Of a DNA stretch of 64,000 nucleotides, positions 32,820 through 43,388 are shown in pieces. The DNA lies in contig NC_089829.1 in the NCBI RefSeq assembly GCF_035046505.1, forward strand, positions 31,691,460-31,755,459, in the 5' to 3' direction. Made by a program: the position numbers and the translations under genes. The notes beneath the pieces are model-generated. The model did not search any database and was not told the DNA's origin. It saw only the letters and a list, made by a program, of their open reading frames with translations. Positions within the stretch are counted from its first letter, which is position 1. Each line of letters opens with the position of its first letter. This DNA is from Tiliqua scincoides. Taxonomy: Eukaryota > Chordata > Lepidosauria > Squamata > Scincidae.

Positions 32820-34533
32820 AACTGTTATAAATAAGAGTATTTATTTTTATACACTTTCTCCTTTTCTATTTACAGCAGTTTAAAACCCAAGGTGGAACAG
32901 GAGATGCGTGGACAACTTGGAGTGCACAGGTGTTGATTGCTGTGACCAAGTAAACTAAACATTAACACATGTCTTGTTTTGGTTTCTCATACATTTGATA
33001 GGTAACCTTGCTTGTAGTGCAATCTTCCTATACCTTCAGTCGCTTTGTGTTCTTAACATTTTATATACTAAAAAAGCTTGAAACAGGTTCTTCTTTTTAA
33101 AACAAGGCACAAGGATTTAAAATTAAATTGCTCTTTGTTAAATGTTTCAAAAATCATACTGTGTATGTGTTAACAGCCATGTCTTCTGTTTTTAACACTT
33201 TTGTACATAATAAGGGTGGATTCAGATGGTTGCTTTGGCCTCTGAACAAAGGGATTGTTTTCCACAATGATTTCCATGGGGAACCACATCACTGAAGGAT
33301 CTTGAATTTGACTAAATGGCCACTCTGTGTGTGGCAAGCCTGATCTTTAAGCCATGCCAAATATGGTCCCAGTGACCGAGTCCCTAAGAGTGTGGGAGAA
33401 AAGACACAGAGAGCCTTCTAATCCCAGTGCAGATTAATGTTATCTGATCACCTCACCATGGTTAGGAAACTAGGTGCACTCTATAGGGTTATATGCGCGC
33501 ACTCTCTCTTTCTCTCTATGTGTGTGTTTTGGAGTTTACTACGATTAGTGCTATAGCCAGTCTGGTGATTCAGCTAATCACAGTTAGCACCAAACCATGG
33601 TTTGCAACCACAAGCCGCAGGTAAATTTGCAGCTAACTATGCCATAGGAAATTCCACATTGCTAACCGTGATCAGACAAATCAGGTAAAAGTAACATCAC
33701 TTCTGCCTTGTGCCCTAGTAGGACTTATAATTGTGTGAATCCACTCTAAGCTTTAATAAATTTGTGGCACTCTCTTTTTATCAAGTAATTTGAATCTGAA
33801 ATTAAGCAATACTTACTCTCATGGCAAAACTATCACAGTGTAAATTTCAGATTCAACACATTAGTCTTATATGCTAGAAGATTAAGCATAACTTTACAAG
33901 TTGGGAAAAAATATTTTAAAACACCCTAATCACACTCAATTTACTGAATACCAAGCTACAGATAATGCAGGAAGCTGAAGAACTGCATCTTATGGGATAA
34001 AAGTTAAACTAACACATGCAAAAAAAAATAATACAAAGAACAATTTGCCACAGAGATAGGGTGCAAATTTGGGAAAAAGAAAAAAGACAGTTACAATGAA
34101 TAAATAATTGTATTGGTAAAAAGTTGTGTGAATGGCAAACTGAAGTGATTCTTCAAATACTGGTTCCTAATAACAAATCCACGCCACACATATCCCTTTT
34201 CTCCTCTCAACATTGGCACTGGTTTTCTATTTACGTTGGTTTACGTGATAACAACAAGTGAGTCTCATTTTCTGCATGGAAGAATCGCCTGGGCAGTGGT
34301 GGCTGCTGAAGATTAAATCCCCAAGTGGGAAATTAATACTGTTTAAGAAGAAACTGAAAGCACGAGGAAAAAAATCAAGGAGATCCTGAAGTATACCAGA
34401 TGCTGCACACGGTCCATTGTCAACTGTTATGACATTTTGTACATGACTGGACACCACACTGGCCTCACTGCCTTGGAGAAAAGTCTTTTTTTCATTTTCA
34501 AGACAGCGGGTAGAGTTGAAGGAAAGGAAGAGG
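32820..34533 (-). other. CNEP1R1: Possible CNEP1R1 3' UTR
   Basis: About 1.7 kb of A+T-rich DNA without coding potential lies after the CNEP1R1 stop. A minus-strand AATAAA at 32840-32845, followed by a T/G-rich tract, is a plausible mRNA end. The extent is inferred from that hexamer only. The segment includes an inverted-repeat element at 33213-33750. Confidence 0.3.
33213..33750. mobile_element. Inverted-repeat DNA element (unclassified)
   Basis: Starts AAGGGTGGATTCAGATGG and ends TTGTGTGAATCCACTCTAAG. The interior has AACCATGG palindromes. A 33-bp run of CT and GT dinucleotides lies near 33503-33530. Confidence 0.5.
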
Positions 34534-34575
34534 TTATTGGACGTGGAGCCGGGGTTTCAATATTAGCTTGCCAGT
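34534..34575 (-). CDS. CNEP1R1: CNEP1R1 terminal coding exon 6
   Basis: Encodes [13 protein letters not shown] and TAA in 42 nt, after the acceptor CTCCCCAG. It is too short to be found as a free-standing ORF and is recognised by homology. Confidence 0.95.
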   Translation of the reverse strand, partial: TGKLILKPRLHVQ

Positions 34576-37500
34576 CTGGGGAGGAAAGAAAAGAATATTA
34601 TTTTGCATCAGCTTCTGTAATTCTATCTGTATTGTTTCAGATTGCTCCACTACCTGGCAAGCAGGACCCTGACACTAGGCTTATCCACAGTGGGTTTGTT
34701 CAGTGGTTCCCAAGCTCCTGTCCCTTTAAGGGCAGGCTGGGACCCAACAGATAACCGATAGGCAATGGCACCCATCACTTTTGGGTTCTCCCTGTCACCA
34801 CCACATAGTTGGATGAACCAGGTAAATAAGAAGCCCTGTTAAAACCCGTTTCCTTCCTCCCTGTAGTCATCAGTGGTGGGGGGAACCTGGAAGTGACTCT
34901 GCCAGTTCTCCACCTCCCTTAAGGGGAAAGTATTTTTCAAACACGGTACTGAAGGGTCATGACTCCTAGGTTTGGAACCTCTGGGTTAGATCAAGTTCTG
35001 TGCATGCAAGGGTTGCTTTTGACTGAGTAGAAGAGGGCTGTGTGAAAAAGTGACCCCAAACACAGAGGTCATCCATTCTATGCACATGGTTGCACAAGGG
35101 TTAAAAAAAACAAAACCCTTTTCTCCTGCTCATTGTGGATCCAAGCCATTGCTTATAAGACTGATTGGTCACCAATCCTACTCACTCTTATATAGGAACT
35201 ACAACCCTAGTTTCATAGTCCCAGGGTGACAAACCTAGAATTAAATGTAAGATAAGAATTTAGCCAAAATTGGGGCCCACCAGTTTAGGCTTTACTCTCA
35301 GACTGCAACTGACACCAGATCTGCTCTTTAGTGCTGTTCCATTCCTTTTTCATTTTATAAGACCTTTTATTTCATGTGATGGCAACAAGGCCATTCAGGA
35401 ACTTCTGCTTCTGACATTGCACTAATGAAGCTACATCTTCTAGAGAGATGGTACAGGGCACAATTGGTATAGGGCACAAATATGGTACAGGGCACAAATA
35501 TATTTACATCTTCTTTCAATTGACACTTTCATTTCCTGTCCAGAATGAATAATCCCAAATCCTGCCCATACTGATGGAAGGAATAAGCCAGGAGCATTCA
35601 GCCAGGAGAACAACGGAAAATAATGGGAGCCTTTTACACATGGCTTGGTACATATTCCATAGTTTGTTGGATCAGGAAAACACAGTAATATTGAAAGCTC
35701 CTAATACAAAACTTCCTGGTTAATCAAATCAGTTTGTCATGATGTTCAAAACCAGCAGACTATGATTATGTTCTCCCTACAACTAAGATCGTAACTAAGA
35801 TCAATTCATGGTTTGGAATCCTGGTTTGTAGGGAATACGCAAACTACAGTTCACAACAAGCTGGTTCAATGAACCAGGAAGTATGAAGCCAGAAGAACAG
35901 AAAGGGGAATACATAGGTACATTCCTGATCTAACACGTCATGATTTTGTTCGAGTGGGACTGCGATCTTTAAACATTGTCATTGGAACTTGGAAGGTCAA
36001 AAAAAAGGAAGTATACAATAAGAGTTAAAATCAAAGTAGCTCTTCTGTCACATGGTATAGTTCTGTTCTTTCTCCTAGACCTCACACATGCGGTCAGTGA
36101 AATCAGAATCACTTACATCATCACAAGACATGTTGTATTCTGCCAAGACCGTTCGACATCGAGCCGCTATACTGTGAGAAATACGTCAAGGAAACATAAC
36201 AGGCTCTAAGCCTAGGCTAAGTAAGTCTTAATCTATAAACACAATGAAAACTGCACTAGGCACTTACATAGATCTTATTCAGATTTCCCACACCCTCATA
36301 TATATTCCCACCCAACTACCAGATGTTCTAGGCTCATAGCAAACAACCACTTTTACAGGAGGAGTGTCACAAGGAAGGAGGGGCTGAATGGTGGTGGTTT
36401 AGGAGGCACCATCATTCTTAAAGTGCACCATCAGTACGGCCTACTACCATATCCCTTTCTGACTAATTCCACCCTTCCAGTTATATGCTGGAAACAATTA
36501 CAAGAGAGAGCTGCTTTCTAGAGAGGATGCAGTCATCAGCTCTGTGGTAGGGAGCATCACCTTGGAGAGAGATGGAGACAATATTACTTCGATAATATCA
36601 TGCACAAGTATACAGAAGCTTGGAGCCATGCTCCCTTTTCATGTTCCTTCTGTGTTTTGATTCACTTTTCTCAAAGACAGCAATAATTAAAAGCTCTTGT
36701 ACACAAAGAATGACCAGTTACATAACTGACAGTTACTATTTGGTGTCCATGCTGCATTTTTAATAAGGAAACACTGTGAAAAAGGATACATTGAAGGTGC
36801 CACCACTCTTTTATGGATTCCAGCAAAAAATAAACCTATCAGGGTAACACAGCTAATTGTGAAGAATGGATGATTCCACAGAGATGTGAAGAAAGATACC
36901 TAAGAGAAAAACAAACACCTTTTTAAAGACACAAACACACCACAGTTCATAGCAACAACCTTGACATTAAAATACTTCTACCTTTTTTTTAAAGGACCAC
37001 AAAGCTCAGCTGCAATGGACAATGAAAAATCAGCACTACCAGCCCTCAATGTTCAGAAGTCTGCTTCATCCAAGTTGAAATTATTTGGATAAAAATTATC
37101 ATAGCATAGAGTGGAGATGAGAAAGATGCAGCTTGATACATTCGGAACTTTTGACTGTTAAATTATGAAGAGTCAACCTAGTGACAACTCTGGTCAGACC
37201 ATTCATTCCAGTAGTTACCCTGACTGGCAGAAGCTCCCCAGGGCTTCAGACTGAAGTACTTTCCAACCTTGGCGATGCCAGAGATTGAACCTGGTACCTT
37301 CTGTATGCAAAACATGTACATGACTGAGTTCCAATATTTCTTCTTTCCCAGGCTATGAAAAATGTGAGAAGTTCTAAATTTTATTCCAGATTTTGCTTTA
37401 TTTATCACACTTGCAAACCAAACAGCATATCCAAATTTATTTCTATAGATACTTGTAAAACAGTTGGAATTCTGCATCCATAAATCTTGAATTCTGCCTA

Positions 37501-40500
37501 ATTTGCAGTGTTTGGTTTTGTCAACAATTCTGAATTTTTTTCCCCATTGCAAATGAAAAGCTATTAGAGAGGCTAGAAGACAAAGAAAGACACAGAGCTG
37601 TGGGATAAAACTGTATACTATGGGGCGGACTAAGGGGAAGAGAAAGCATGCTGGTTTGGTGCACATTTTAAATTGTATTCATGATCCAAGAAACCACAGT
37701 TTTCATTTAAACTGGGCCATTATCTAGAGTCAGTTAGAGGAAACACAATAATTTCCTAGAAGCTTACATTACCCAACTGAATTCTGTGTGTAAATCTATA
37801 CCAGGGGTCTCCAAATCCCGGCCCAGGGGCCAGATGTGGCCCGTGGAGGGCCTCTATCCGGCCCGCGGCCAGCCTCTGATCCCCTGAGAGCCTCTGGCCC
37901 AGTTGACCAAACACAACCAGAGTTGTGCTTGTGGGGTGGGGGAATGGGGGTCCATTTAAGTGTGTGCGCTTTATTTCTTGGGCTGTGTTGGTGCTTGGAG
38001 AAATCCTGGACATTTGAGCCCATTTATTAATTCATTTCAGTCATTCATCTAAGTTCCATCTCTAATGTGGGCAGGAGGTCTGGTCTAGAGGGTAGAGTCT
38101 CCGTTTGCCCAAAGATAAAATCAGAAGGTCGCCAGTTCAATGACACCGGCAGCTCCCTGGACAGCTGAGAATCGCAAGACCTTGAAGCAGCTGACAAAAG
38201 CCAAGCTGAATGATTCCACCTGCTCTTGGTATGAGCAAGAAGCGTCTTGGCTGCCCTCCATGTGAGAGATGGCTTGTCAGCCTGCGTGGGAGAACTGGAG
38301 GCCAGAACTGAGACCAAACCAGGAAGATCCATTCTGAAATGTTGTTGGTTCTTGAAAGAGAGAACCTCTATGATTGTAAAAATCCCCTTGAAGGATTTAG
38401 AAATGCCTGCCTATGTAAACCGCGTTGAATAAAGTCAGAGGACTAATCCGATGACCAGAAAGGAGGTATATACATCATCATCATAATATGTATTTATTCA
38501 AATTTTATATTTAATTTTTTTTCCGGCCTGCAACATCATGCCTGATATTTGATGTGGCCCTTCGGCAGAAATATTTGGAGACCCCTGATCTATACTATAA
38601 AGTCAATAGGAATATAACACAGTATATAAAACATTTCAATACATTATTACCCACCTTCTGTGTTTCTGGATCTATTAGCCAGTTCCAAGCACCAGTTGCT
38701 GTGCAGACTGACACCACTATAAGAATTACTGATGGAAAACAAAAATGTTAGAAGGAACATATCTATGCAACGCAACAATGCAAAATGAGAAGATCTGAGT
38801 TACTCACACAATGTAATAACGTACAAAATTAGGTACATTAAATCCTACTGAACCAAATAAGGTAGCAATATATCAAGTCATGCATCACATACAATACCCA
38901 CTGGTGCCAGAGAGAACTGGAGAATCCTCAGTAGACTGTTTTATCCCATTTTCTGTAGCTACAGGACAGACAGTTGCCTTGCTTTGTTTTACTGAATTTA
39001 CTAATTATTTAAAAGGTGTTGCAAATTTCCAAGCCCGAGTACTACTTTTTCATAGTATGGGGATTCAGAATGGAAATCACTTATCTTTTGTATCCAGATA
39101 TAACTATGTTTCTCAAGAATCAACACAGCTATACAAATTAATGGATAGGCAGATTGAACAGTTATACTCATCTATATACTGTGCCTACTTGAGAAGATAA
39201 CCAAACAATTCTATGCACCTAGCTGAAAAAGTGGCTGTTGTTTTCAAGACAATATAGATTCAAAACCCTACAGCAATCAGGGTGGTCTTGAAGAAAGCAC
39301 AGCCTCTCAGCCTAACCTATTTTATCAGATTGTTAGAACACTAAAATAAAAAAATGCTACAATCACATTATTAAAAGATATACCCATTTCAGAACCCATA
39401 GAACAATACAGTCTTCTAGTCCTCTTTGGCAAGGATGGCAATGAGACTCGGTTTTATCCCCATATTTGACTTTCCTATTCAACCATATACTAGTATGCTG
39501 TGTAGTATGCATACAACAAAAGCCTTGCATAAATTAACCCATTTTTGCTCAGTCCACAGGTGTACACATTTTGTCCCTGTTGCATATATGCGATGTTGGC
39601 AGAAATAGTTTAAAGCAACAATATTATTTCATTGTTTTGCTATAATTATTCATAATATGGTATACCTCCCAAATACCTGAATACACACACAAACAAAACC
39701 AGAATCCTATATAGTCATAATTAATAGGCAAATCTCTGTTTTTCTTAGACAGCCTCTAACTTACTTCTCCAACGTCCTGTAGCTGGTTGCAAGCAGGCTA
39801 TATATTCAGTAAGCCTTCTTTCAAAAGCTTTGAGATCTGAAACAGAGAGGCAGTAAAATAATTAAGTTTCACCCATTTTAGATACACTGAACTTCATTTG
39901 CAAGAAAACAAGTGCAAATGCCCAACAAAAAATTTCAAGATTACTGCCCTGTGGCTTGTCTCACGTCCCCCGCCATCACATACCGGAAACTTCAAAACTA
40001 TGAAATGTTAAAAGTGTACTAGGGTGGCAGGAGGACGGGAGGAAAGATCTGACTAGAAATAACAGAGCCTTTCAATTAGGAATACAGTAGCTCATCTCTG
40101 TTCCTGCAATCAATCCTTGAAGATGATGATGACAAAAAAAAAGCAGTGGCACAGGCAGAGGTGTCATTAGGGTTTGCTTCACCTCATGATGAACCCCCTC
40201 CCGTACTAGACCATACAGAATAAATTACAATATCATATGCACAGCCTAAATGCAGTGGCATCACTAGGGTTGGTGTCCACTTTTTATTACATAAGGCAGT
40301 TGTGTTTTCTTTTTCTGGTTAATTAGCCATAGCGTTTGATAGAATACAGATAAATCAACACGGTTTCTTTCATTACATTCTGCATGGAATTACTTTCCCA
40401 ATGATATATAGCATGATGGTACTATTCATAAATACAAGTTTTCCAATATGTTTTCCCTTAAGGGAGAACTTTCCAGGGCTCTCAGGCTGGGGCATTGCCA

Positions 40501-41319
40501 CCACTGAGTTAATCAACTGATTGTGAGTAGATGCAGGACAGACACCAGGAATGTGATGCAACAAACAGTGGTAGGAGGGTCAGCTCAGTGGGCAGAGCTC
40601 CAAAGCATGCTTTTCCATGTTCGAAAAAGCCCTCCTGTCCTCTCTGCGCATCTTACTGGTTTTTGTCACATTGCATCTGGCCTTCCAACCCAGAAGTAAC
40701 TGGTGATGTCATTGTCAGTTATTTCCAGTGGTACTTTGAATAGGTGGACCATGTGAAGTGATTTGGCGGAGGACAAATGTCCATTTGAGTGGCTGCCCCC
40801 TGGTTCTGATGTTGTGTGGGAGGGAAAAGAAACCCCCCTCTCCACTCTATCTATCACCATATCCTGTGGCAAGGAGTTCCGCAGACACTCAATGTTAGTG
40901 GATGTCCCCTGGTTCTGGTGCTGGGTGAGAGTGAAAAGAATACCTCCCTCTCCACTCTCATCTATCACCATATCCTGTGGCAACGAGTTCCACAAACAAT
41001 GTTAAGGGATTTCCCCTGGTTCTGGTGCTGGGTGGGAGGGAAAAGAATACCTCCCTCTCCGCTCTCATCTATCACCATATCCTGTGGCAAGAAGTTCCAC
41101 AGACACTCCAGCAGAGTGGCTGGTTCTGGTGTTTTGGGGGAGGGAAGAAAACAGCCTCCCCTCCACCCCCTGCCTGCTGCAGATGCTGGCCCAGAACTGG
41201 CCCTGGGCAACCGCAGCTGCTGTCACCACCTCTGCTATGGGGAAGAAATCCCTATGAGGGAAGAAATGGGGCGCCACCAGCCCCTTCGCCCTACCTTCCG
41301 CCTGCTCCAGCGAGTTCAT
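34534..41319 (-). CDS. CNEP1R1: CNEP1R1, CTD nuclear envelope phosphatase 1 regulatory subunit 1 (TMEM188), 6 coding exons
   Basis: Joined exons: 41295-41319, 39765-39836, 38655-38728, 36790-36899, 36117-36171, 34534-34575; 378 nt, 125 residues plus TAA, the same length as human. The protein begins MNSLEQAE and ends [13 protein letters not shown]. Two membrane segments are visible at about residues 33-50 (starting [13 protein letters not shown]) and 69-85 ([17 protein letters not shown]). The known protein sits in the nuclear envelope and ER and stabilises and activates the phosphatase CTDNEP1, which dephosphorylates lipin and so restrains phospholipid synthesis. Residue 33 is Ile (human Met) and Arg-Leu replaces Arg-Pro near the C-terminus. 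All junctions are GT-AG and in phase. It lies head-to-tail with HEATR3 and diverges from the NCOA5-like gene. Confidence 0.97.
34696..34985. mobile_element. hAT-like MITE in CNEP1R1 intron 5
   Basis: TTCAGTGGTTCCCAAGCTCC at the left and CTAGGTTTGGAACCTCTG at the right are inverted ends. Confidence 0.55.
34986..36116. other. CNEP1R1 intron 5, unrecognised part
   Basis: A triplicated ATGGTACAGGGCACAA motif at 35450-35500 and CCATGG/AACCAG-rich sequence at 35630-35880; no named family. Confidence 0.4.
36117..36171 (-). CDS. CNEP1R1: CNEP1R1 coding exon 5
   Basis: Residues 94-112: [19 protein letters not shown], identical to human as far as I can recall. The donor is GTAAGT, phase 0. Confidence 0.97.
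36790..36899 (-). CDS. CNEP1R1: CNEP1R1 coding exon 4
   Basis: Residues 58-94, starting [11 protein letters not shown], with the second membrane segment and HKRVVAPS. The acceptor is TTCTCTTAG and the donor GTATCC (weak). Confidence 0.97.
36900..37793. other. CNEP1R1 intron 3, left part
   Basis: No repeat recognised. A 162-residue minus-strand ORF at 37178-37666 has no family resemblance and is probably chance. Confidence 0.4.
37802..38587. mobile_element. Non-autonomous hAT element with exact 8-bp duplication and an inserted SINE
   Basis: Begins CAGGGGTCTCCAAATCCCGG, ends ATTTGGAGACCCCTG, flanked by ATCTATAC on both sides (37794-37801, 38588-38595). Same family as 10259-10710. The SINE at about 38067-38482 interrupts the sequence that is continuous in that copy. 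Confidence 0.92.
38067..38482 (+). mobile_element. tRNA-derived SINE with (ATC)n tail
   Basis: GGTCTAGAGGGTAGAGTCTC resembles a tRNA A box and GGTCGCCAGTTCAATGAC a B box, followed by an unrelated body and a tail AACCGCGTTGAATAAAGTC, GGAGGTATATACATCATC. It looks nearly full length. Confidence 0.75.
38655..38728 (-). CDS. CNEP1R1: CNEP1R1 coding exon 3
   Basis: Residues 33-57, the first membrane segment followed by [11 protein letters not shown]. The donor is GTGGGT, phase 0. A hAT element ends only 67 bp downstream of this exon's donor. Confidence 0.97.
38729..39533. other. CNEP1R1 intron 2, unrecognised part
   Basis: A+T-rich; nothing recognised apart from the TTAA MITE that follows. Confidence 0.4.
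39534..39613. mobile_element. 80-bp MITE with TTAA ends, copy C
   Basis: Same family as 5078 and 6030, more diverged (ATTTTTGCTCAGTCCACAGG; GTTGGCAGAAATAG before TTAA). Confidence 0.7.
39765..39836 (-). CDS. CNEP1R1: CNEP1R1 coding exon 2
   Basis: Residues 9-33: [20 protein letters not shown], then GRWR. Nearly identical to human. The acceptor is CTGTTTCAG and the donor GTAAGT. Confidence 0.97.
40530..40770. mobile_element. hAT-family repeat related to 8344-8692, inverted
   Basis: CACCAGGAATGTGATGCAAC, CAGTGGGCAGAGCTCCAAAG and AAGTAACTGGTGATGTCATT match the reverse of the intron element in HEATR3. Ends are not clean. Confidence 0.6.
40795..41150 (-). repeat. LINE-derived tandem array, 107-111 bp units
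   Basis: ATCACCATATCCTGTGGCAA recurs at 40853, 40964 and 41071, each followed by an AGTTCC(G/A)CA and, in most, GG(T/A)T(G/T)TCCCCTGGTTCTGGTG, AAAGAATACCTCCCTCTCC. The unit is a segment of the L2/CR1 LINE 3' region (compare 44645-44800) lacking its middle. About 3.5 copies, ending about 145 bp from CNEP1R1 exon 1. Confidence 0.88.
41295..41319 (-). CDS. CNEP1R1: CNEP1R1 coding exon 1
   Basis: Encodes MNSLEQAE plus one base (25 nt). The donor is GTAGGG. The ATG lies in the CpG-rich promoter region. Confidence 0.95.
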
Positions 41320-41399
41320 TGCGAGGAGGGAGGGGGGAGCGAAGACTCAACAGCCGCCCACCTCTCCCGCGCCGTGGACCCAGAGCCGCATAGCCCAGC

Positions 41400-41640
41400 C
41401 GACGGCTTTCCTCTTCCTCTTTGCTCGCGGCGCAGCTCCTGAGCGCCTTCACGGCCCCCGAACCATCGTCTTTTCCCATTGGGCCGGTGCCTCCGCTACT
41501 GAACAAGGCCCGCCTCCATTGGCCGGATCCTGAAAAGCGCAAGAAGCCCAGCAGAGAGGTGGAGAGAGACGGGCAAGGGGACGTGCGCATGCGTGAGGGC
41601 AGGAGCACCTTGGCTATAATCTATTGCACGGGTTGCCGGG
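41400..41640 (-). promoter_or_regulatory. CNEP1R1 promoter with paired CCAAT boxes and NRF1-type site
   Basis: Upstream of CNEP1R1, on the gene strand, two CCAAT boxes (ATTGG on plus at 41478-41482 and 41518-41522) stand 40 bp apart, each followed on plus by a GGCCGG-like sequence. A GCGCATGCGT palindrome at 41585-41594 fits the NRF1 consensus. This is a typical TATA-less housekeeping promoter; the transcription start is inferred, not seen. Confidence 0.6.
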
Positions 41641-41709
41641 AGAGGGTCTGTGCTCCTGGACCCCCCTCCACCTGGTTTTGCTCCTGGTAGTTCTTTGTAA
41701 GAAAAGCTG

Positions 41710-42145
41710 GCAGCATTCTATAGAAATTATTATATAATTTAGAAATTAGTATTAATTCAGACATAATAATTAAAATATTAATTGATTAAAATAATTAAAA
41801 TATTGATTAATAATTAATTTAGAAATAATAATAATTACTATTAACAGTATTTATATACCGCTTTTCAATGAAGTTCACAAAGAGTTTTACAGAGGGAATA
41901 TATATATACACACATACACACATATATATTGCATATATATGTATGTGTGTGTGTATATATAGCAAGCATGTGTATATGTGTATAAGCATGTGTAAGCATG
42001 TAAGTATAAGCATATGTGTAAATACAGCAAGCATGTTTAAATACTGTATAGGTAGATCAATGTTTGAGGGTCTTCTTTCTGGTTATTATTTATTATTATT
42101 ATATATAGTGCAAGTATGTGTAAATATAGGGAGATAAATGTCTGA
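41710..42145. repeat. A+T-rich stretch with TA/CA/TG microsatellite
   Basis: ATTAAAATATTAATTGATTA-type simple sequence at 41720-41840, then alternating TATACACA and GTGTATAT at 41895-41965, then TAAGCATGTG-type repeats to about 42035. Lies between the two divergent promoters. Confidence 0.8.
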
Positions 42146-42310
42146 AGGCCCAATCCTATCCAACTTTCCAGCACTGGTGCAGCCGCAATGCGGCCCTGAG
42201 GTAAGGGAACAAAGGTAAGGCCTCTGTGACTGCCTCCCCACCAAAGGATGCAGTTCACACCCCAGTGGAACAGCTACACCAGCCCTGGAAAATTGGATAG
42301 GATTGAGCCC
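42146..42310. mobile_element. Harbinger-like MITE in the intergenic promoter region
   Basis: AGGCCCAATCCTATCCAACT at the left and TTGGATAGGATTGAGCCC at the right; flanks TGA and TTA. Confidence 0.65.
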
Positions 42311-42427
42311 TTACGGTCTTTTTCTGATTATTATAATTTATTATTTATTATTATTTATGAAGAAAGAAAATATTACTTCTTTCTAGATCTTTTTTAAAAC
42401 TCTGGTAAACCTAGGAGGGTCCCAATA

Positions 42428-42830
42428 GAGCAGCAATTTTCAATATTTTTCGTGTCACGACACACTGACAAGATGCTAAAATTGCCAAGGCACACCATCA
42501 GTCTTTTGACAATAGAAAAGGCACCCCATGCTGCTTGTGGGGGGATCACATCCCCTAACAGCCCTTCTAATACAGGACCCTCCTCCAAATCCCTGAGACA
42601 CACCTGTGGACCCTCTGTGGCTCACCATCATTTTTTTGGCAATTACCAAGGCACACTGTGCTGTTGATGGGGGTCTCAAATCCCCCAATGGCCCTACTAA
42701 GATATGACTCTCCTCCAAATTCCCAGGGCACACCTGCGGACCACCCGTGGCACACCAGTGTGATGGAGTGTCGTTTAAGAAAGTGGGTCCCGGTGCTGAG
42801 GAGTTTGGGAACCAGCGCTTTAGCTGAAGT
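42428..42830. mobile_element. DNA element with an internal tandem duplication
   Basis: From AGCAGCAATTTTCAATATTT to AGTTTGGGAACCAGCGCT. Within it a block of about 150 bp occurs twice (ATTGCCAAGGCACACCATCA at 42480; CAATTACCAAGGCACACTG at 42640; both with GACCCTCCTCCAAAT-type and GGCACACCTG-type segments). Confidence 0.65.
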
Positions 42831-42959
42831 TGGAATCGGTGGATGCTGCCATGCGCAGGGAAGTGTGTACCCTTTTGAGGGATGCTCTGGAGTGATGCAA
42901 GGCAGCTTTGGAGTGATGCAGCCAGGCCAGGCCAGTAAGGGGGAGGGCGATGCTCCCAG

Positions 42960-43388
42960 GCCCTCAGTGGGCGCTTCCTACCCTGGGCGATGTGCCAGGC
43001 CTCAGTTTCCCTTGTGCTTTGGTTGCCACTGTGTCTGTGGGGGGAGCCGGTTGCTAGGGAGGAGGAGAGGACCAATGTTGGCAGGCGGTAACCATGGCAA
43101 CCAGGTGGGCCCAGGGAGGCCTGGGCTCAGTGGAGGGAGGAGGGGCGCTGTGAGGGGAGGCCGCCCGCTCGCCCCGGCGGCGAGCGGGAGGGAGGCAGGC
43201 AGGCAGGGCGGCAGACGGAAGGGGAGGAGTCGGGGATGGGCGAGAGCGTGTTGTCTCCATTTCGAGCGGCTGCCTCCGCCGTCAGCCTCGCAGGAGGAAC
43301 GTCCCTCTCGCTCGGGCACCGCTGCGGGCGCAGGAAGGAGGCCGAGGCGGTAGCTGGCACTGTGTGAGAGCGGGACCAAGGGGGTGGG
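42960..43388 (+). promoter_or_regulatory. CpG-rich promoter of the NCOA5-like gene with RFX X-box-like sites
   Basis: G+C- and CpG-rich DNA precedes the first exon. At 43087-43102 is GGTAACCATGGCAACC, a near-palindrome that fits the RFX X-box. GGTTGCTAGG at 43049-43058 and GGTTGCCAC at 43021-43029 resemble half sites. A CCAAT box is at 43072-43076. Confidence 0.6.
43250..43388 (+). other. Probable non-coding first exon of the NCOA5-like gene
   Basis: The CpG-rich block ends at a good donor (GTGAGT at 43389). The first coding exon, at 46658, begins with 8 nt of 5' UTR after an acceptor, so an upstream non-coding exon is required, and this is the best candidate. Its 5' limit is a guess. Confidence 0.5.

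Noticed and set aside
37178-37666. 162-residue minus-strand ORF in CNEP1R1 intron 3
   Set aside because: No family resemblance and no splice support; the CNEP1R1 exons on both sides join in phase without it.
40795-41150. CRISPR-like array
   Set aside because: Repeat units are over 100 bp, are LINE-derived and lack unique spacers; the DNA is a vertebrate intron.
42658-43353. 231-residue plus-strand ORF across the NCOA5-like promoter
   Set aside because: It starts inside a DNA-element copy and runs through CpG-rich promoter DNA and X-box sites; no homology.
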